Assembly: GCA_023476565.1 (NCBI GenBank)
Contig: JAMCVZ010000014.1
Coordinates: 1-64,000, forward strand
DNA from: Nitrospirota bacterium
Lineage (GTDB): Bacteria; Nitrospirota; Thermodesulfovibrionia; Thermodesulfovibrionales; Dissulfurispiraceae
Direction: 5' to 3'
Length of the DNA stretch: 64,000 nt
The notes under the pieces are model-generated. The model was not told where the DNA came from and searched no databases. It was given only the letters and a program-made list of their open reading frames with translations. This document shows positions 63,203 through 64,000 of this stretch, in pieces. Every line of letters begins with the position of its first letter. The first letter of the stretch is position 1. A program made the position numbers and the translations under genes.

Positions 63203-63273
63203 GGGATCTCCTCTTTCCAAAAAGGCACGGGACACCTTTTGAGAGATTTTCGGGCTCTAAAATGAATACAATA

Positions 63274-63282
63274 ATTATAGCA
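63274..63282 (-). promoter_or_regulatory. Extended -10 promoter of the cdaA operon
   Basis: On the minus strand TGCTATAAT, a TGn-extended perfect -10 box about 75 bases upstream of the cdaA start. No good -35 box, which extended -10 promoters tolerate. Confidence 0.55.
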
Positions 63283-63390
63283 TATTGCGGCCCTATCAAA
63301 AACCTTTGCTTCGCTTTGAGCGCGCCCCCCTTGCGTAATCCGGGCCGAAACTTTAAAATAAGCACCGGGTGGAGGGGGCAGAGGAGAGGA

Positions 63391-64000
63391 TTGTTCACAT
63401 CGTTCCGGGAAATAATGCCTTTCAGGAAAAGAGCTTGTACGGCCCGGCTTTTGATCATCGTGCCCATTGCTGTATTCACAGCGGCCCTCCTGCTCACAAT
63501 TCCAACAGCGGGGAAGAGCGCCAAATCGGGTCTCTGCAAAACCTGCCATGTGATAGCCACGGATGTCCGCTACCAGCATACCGTGGTAAGGGATGACTGC
63601 ACCATATGCCATACTGCCACGGAAGCGGAGCCGAGGACAGTAGTGAGATCGTACTCCTTCCATAGGAGAATGATCTGCTATCTCGACATCCCTCATGAGA
63701 ATGAGGAGTACCAGGTCCGTGTTGTCCTTGCCGACAGGAACGGAAGCCATTCCGAACCAAAAGCCGTCAGCGCCGTTCCCCGGAGGGCATCCGAATACGG
63801 CAAGGACAAGGACGCCGCTCTGAAAGAGATGTTCGGGATAAAGCTGGAAGAGATAAGGAAGGGCATTCTGGCTGAGGCCACGATCTCCTGGATCACCGAT
63901 GCCCCTGCAATTTCCGAGGTCGAGTACGCGCCGATAGAAGAGCATATGAGCACGGCCGCTTCGGAAGACCTGTTCTCCATGGACCACAAAATAACCCTCA
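63391..64000 (+). CDS. Multihaem c-type cytochrome, 5' part
   Basis: The gene is open to the right edge. The N-terminal signal or anchor is LLIIVPIAVFTAALLLTIPT, followed by haem-c sites CKTCHVIATDVRYQHTVVRD and CTICHTATEAEP. A Fn3-like beta region (ICYLDIPHENEEYQVRVVLA) and an EMFGIKLEEIRKGILAEATI stretch follow. Probably a periplasmic or outer-membrane electron carrier. TTG at 63391 after GAGGAG, or ATG at 63415, are both possible starts; neither is certain. More haem sites may follow beyond the window. Divergent from cdaA. Confidence 0.75.
   Translation, partial: MFTSFREIMPFRKRACTARLLIIVPIAVFTAALLLTIPTAGKSAKSGLCKTCHVIATDVRYQHTVVRDDCTICHTATEAEPRTVVRSYSFHRRMICYLDIPHENEEYQVRVVLADRNGSHSEPKAVSAVPRRASEYGKDKDAALKEMFGIKLEEIRKGILAEATISWITDAPAISEVEYAPIEEHMSTAASEDLFSMDHKITL

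Noticed and set aside
1-64000. CRISPR arrays, prophage genes, rRNA operons or a replication origin
   Set aside because: No regularly spaced direct repeats, phage structural genes, rRNA stretches or DnaA-box clusters were seen. The only tRNA is the Val one.

Overview
The window looks like a chromosomal segment of a Gram-negative, probably anaerobic or microaerophilic bacterium. It encodes TolC, RND, porin and c-type cytochrome genes together with a SelB elongation factor, a B12-dependent radical SAM enzyme, a CdaA-CdaR-GlmM module and a type III pantothenate kinase. Nitrospirota or a deltaproteobacterial lineage would fit, but that is inference from gene content, with no marker phylogeny.

Layout. 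1-3.3 kb: ribosomal str operon (rpsL, rpsG, fusA, start of tuf) on the minus strand. 3.4-9.7 kb: plus-strand housekeeping genes (MBL-fold hydrolase, birA, coaX, galT, UspA, geranylgeranyl-reductase-type flavoprotein, rsmA). 9.9-14.1 kb: minus-strand cluster A, made of a PCu(A)C copper chaperone, a beta-propeller c-type cytochrome, an FtsX/MacB-type permease, its ATPase and a small membrane protein. 14.1-19.3 kb: a starch/glucose cassette (GH15 glucoamylase, sugar porter, glucose dehydrogenase) bordered on one side by a 16-bp inverted repeat. 19.3-31 kb: an accessory stress/redox island (UspA, DUF302, Met-rich protein, ClC channel, di-haem peroxidase-like protein, encapsulated-ferritin-like protein, general stress protein, cytochrome b unit). 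It is full of wreckage: a truncated second copy of a hydrolase, a pgi fragment, a transketolase-transaldolase fusion scar and a HAD gene with an in-frame stop. 31-33.4 kb: radical SAM gene and remnants of a two-component system. 33.4-37.2 kb: cluster B, a second copy of the permease/ATPase/beta-propeller cytochrome set with a TPR lipoprotein; its cytochrome gene is broken by a 7-bp tandem duplication. 37.4-44.6 kb: stand-alone LigD-type phosphoesterase and an ArsR-TolC-MFP-RND efflux operon. 44.6-45.6 kb: a REP-associated transposase in perfect 26-bp inverted repeats at the end of a dinG-like helicase gene. 47.7-51 kb: HU, tRNA-Val(CAC), a TPR protein and a porin. 51-63.2 kb: minus-strand housekeeping genes (ispF, ispD, PIN/TRAM protein, HtrA, split selB, hisH, comEC, glmM, cdaR, cdaA). 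The window ends in a divergent multihaem cytochrome.

Most notable is the paired cluster A / cluster B architecture. Twice, a haem-c beta-propeller with an N-terminal glycine-rich repeat and a C-terminal CxxCH plus LCG motif lies upstream of an FtsX-type permease whose extracytoplasmic domain carries a Cys-Cys pair, followed by a LolD-like ATPase. A GC-rich hairpin lies in the same place each time. I do not recognise this as a described system. It suggests periplasmic metal (copper) or haem-protein handling.

The second theme is genome decay and repeats. Several genes are broken at homopolymers or short duplications (selB at C10, the cluster B cytochrome, ykgJ, possibly the MBL gene). Many intergenic palindromes of several families occur, and some appear to sit in frame inside comEC and the RND pump gene.
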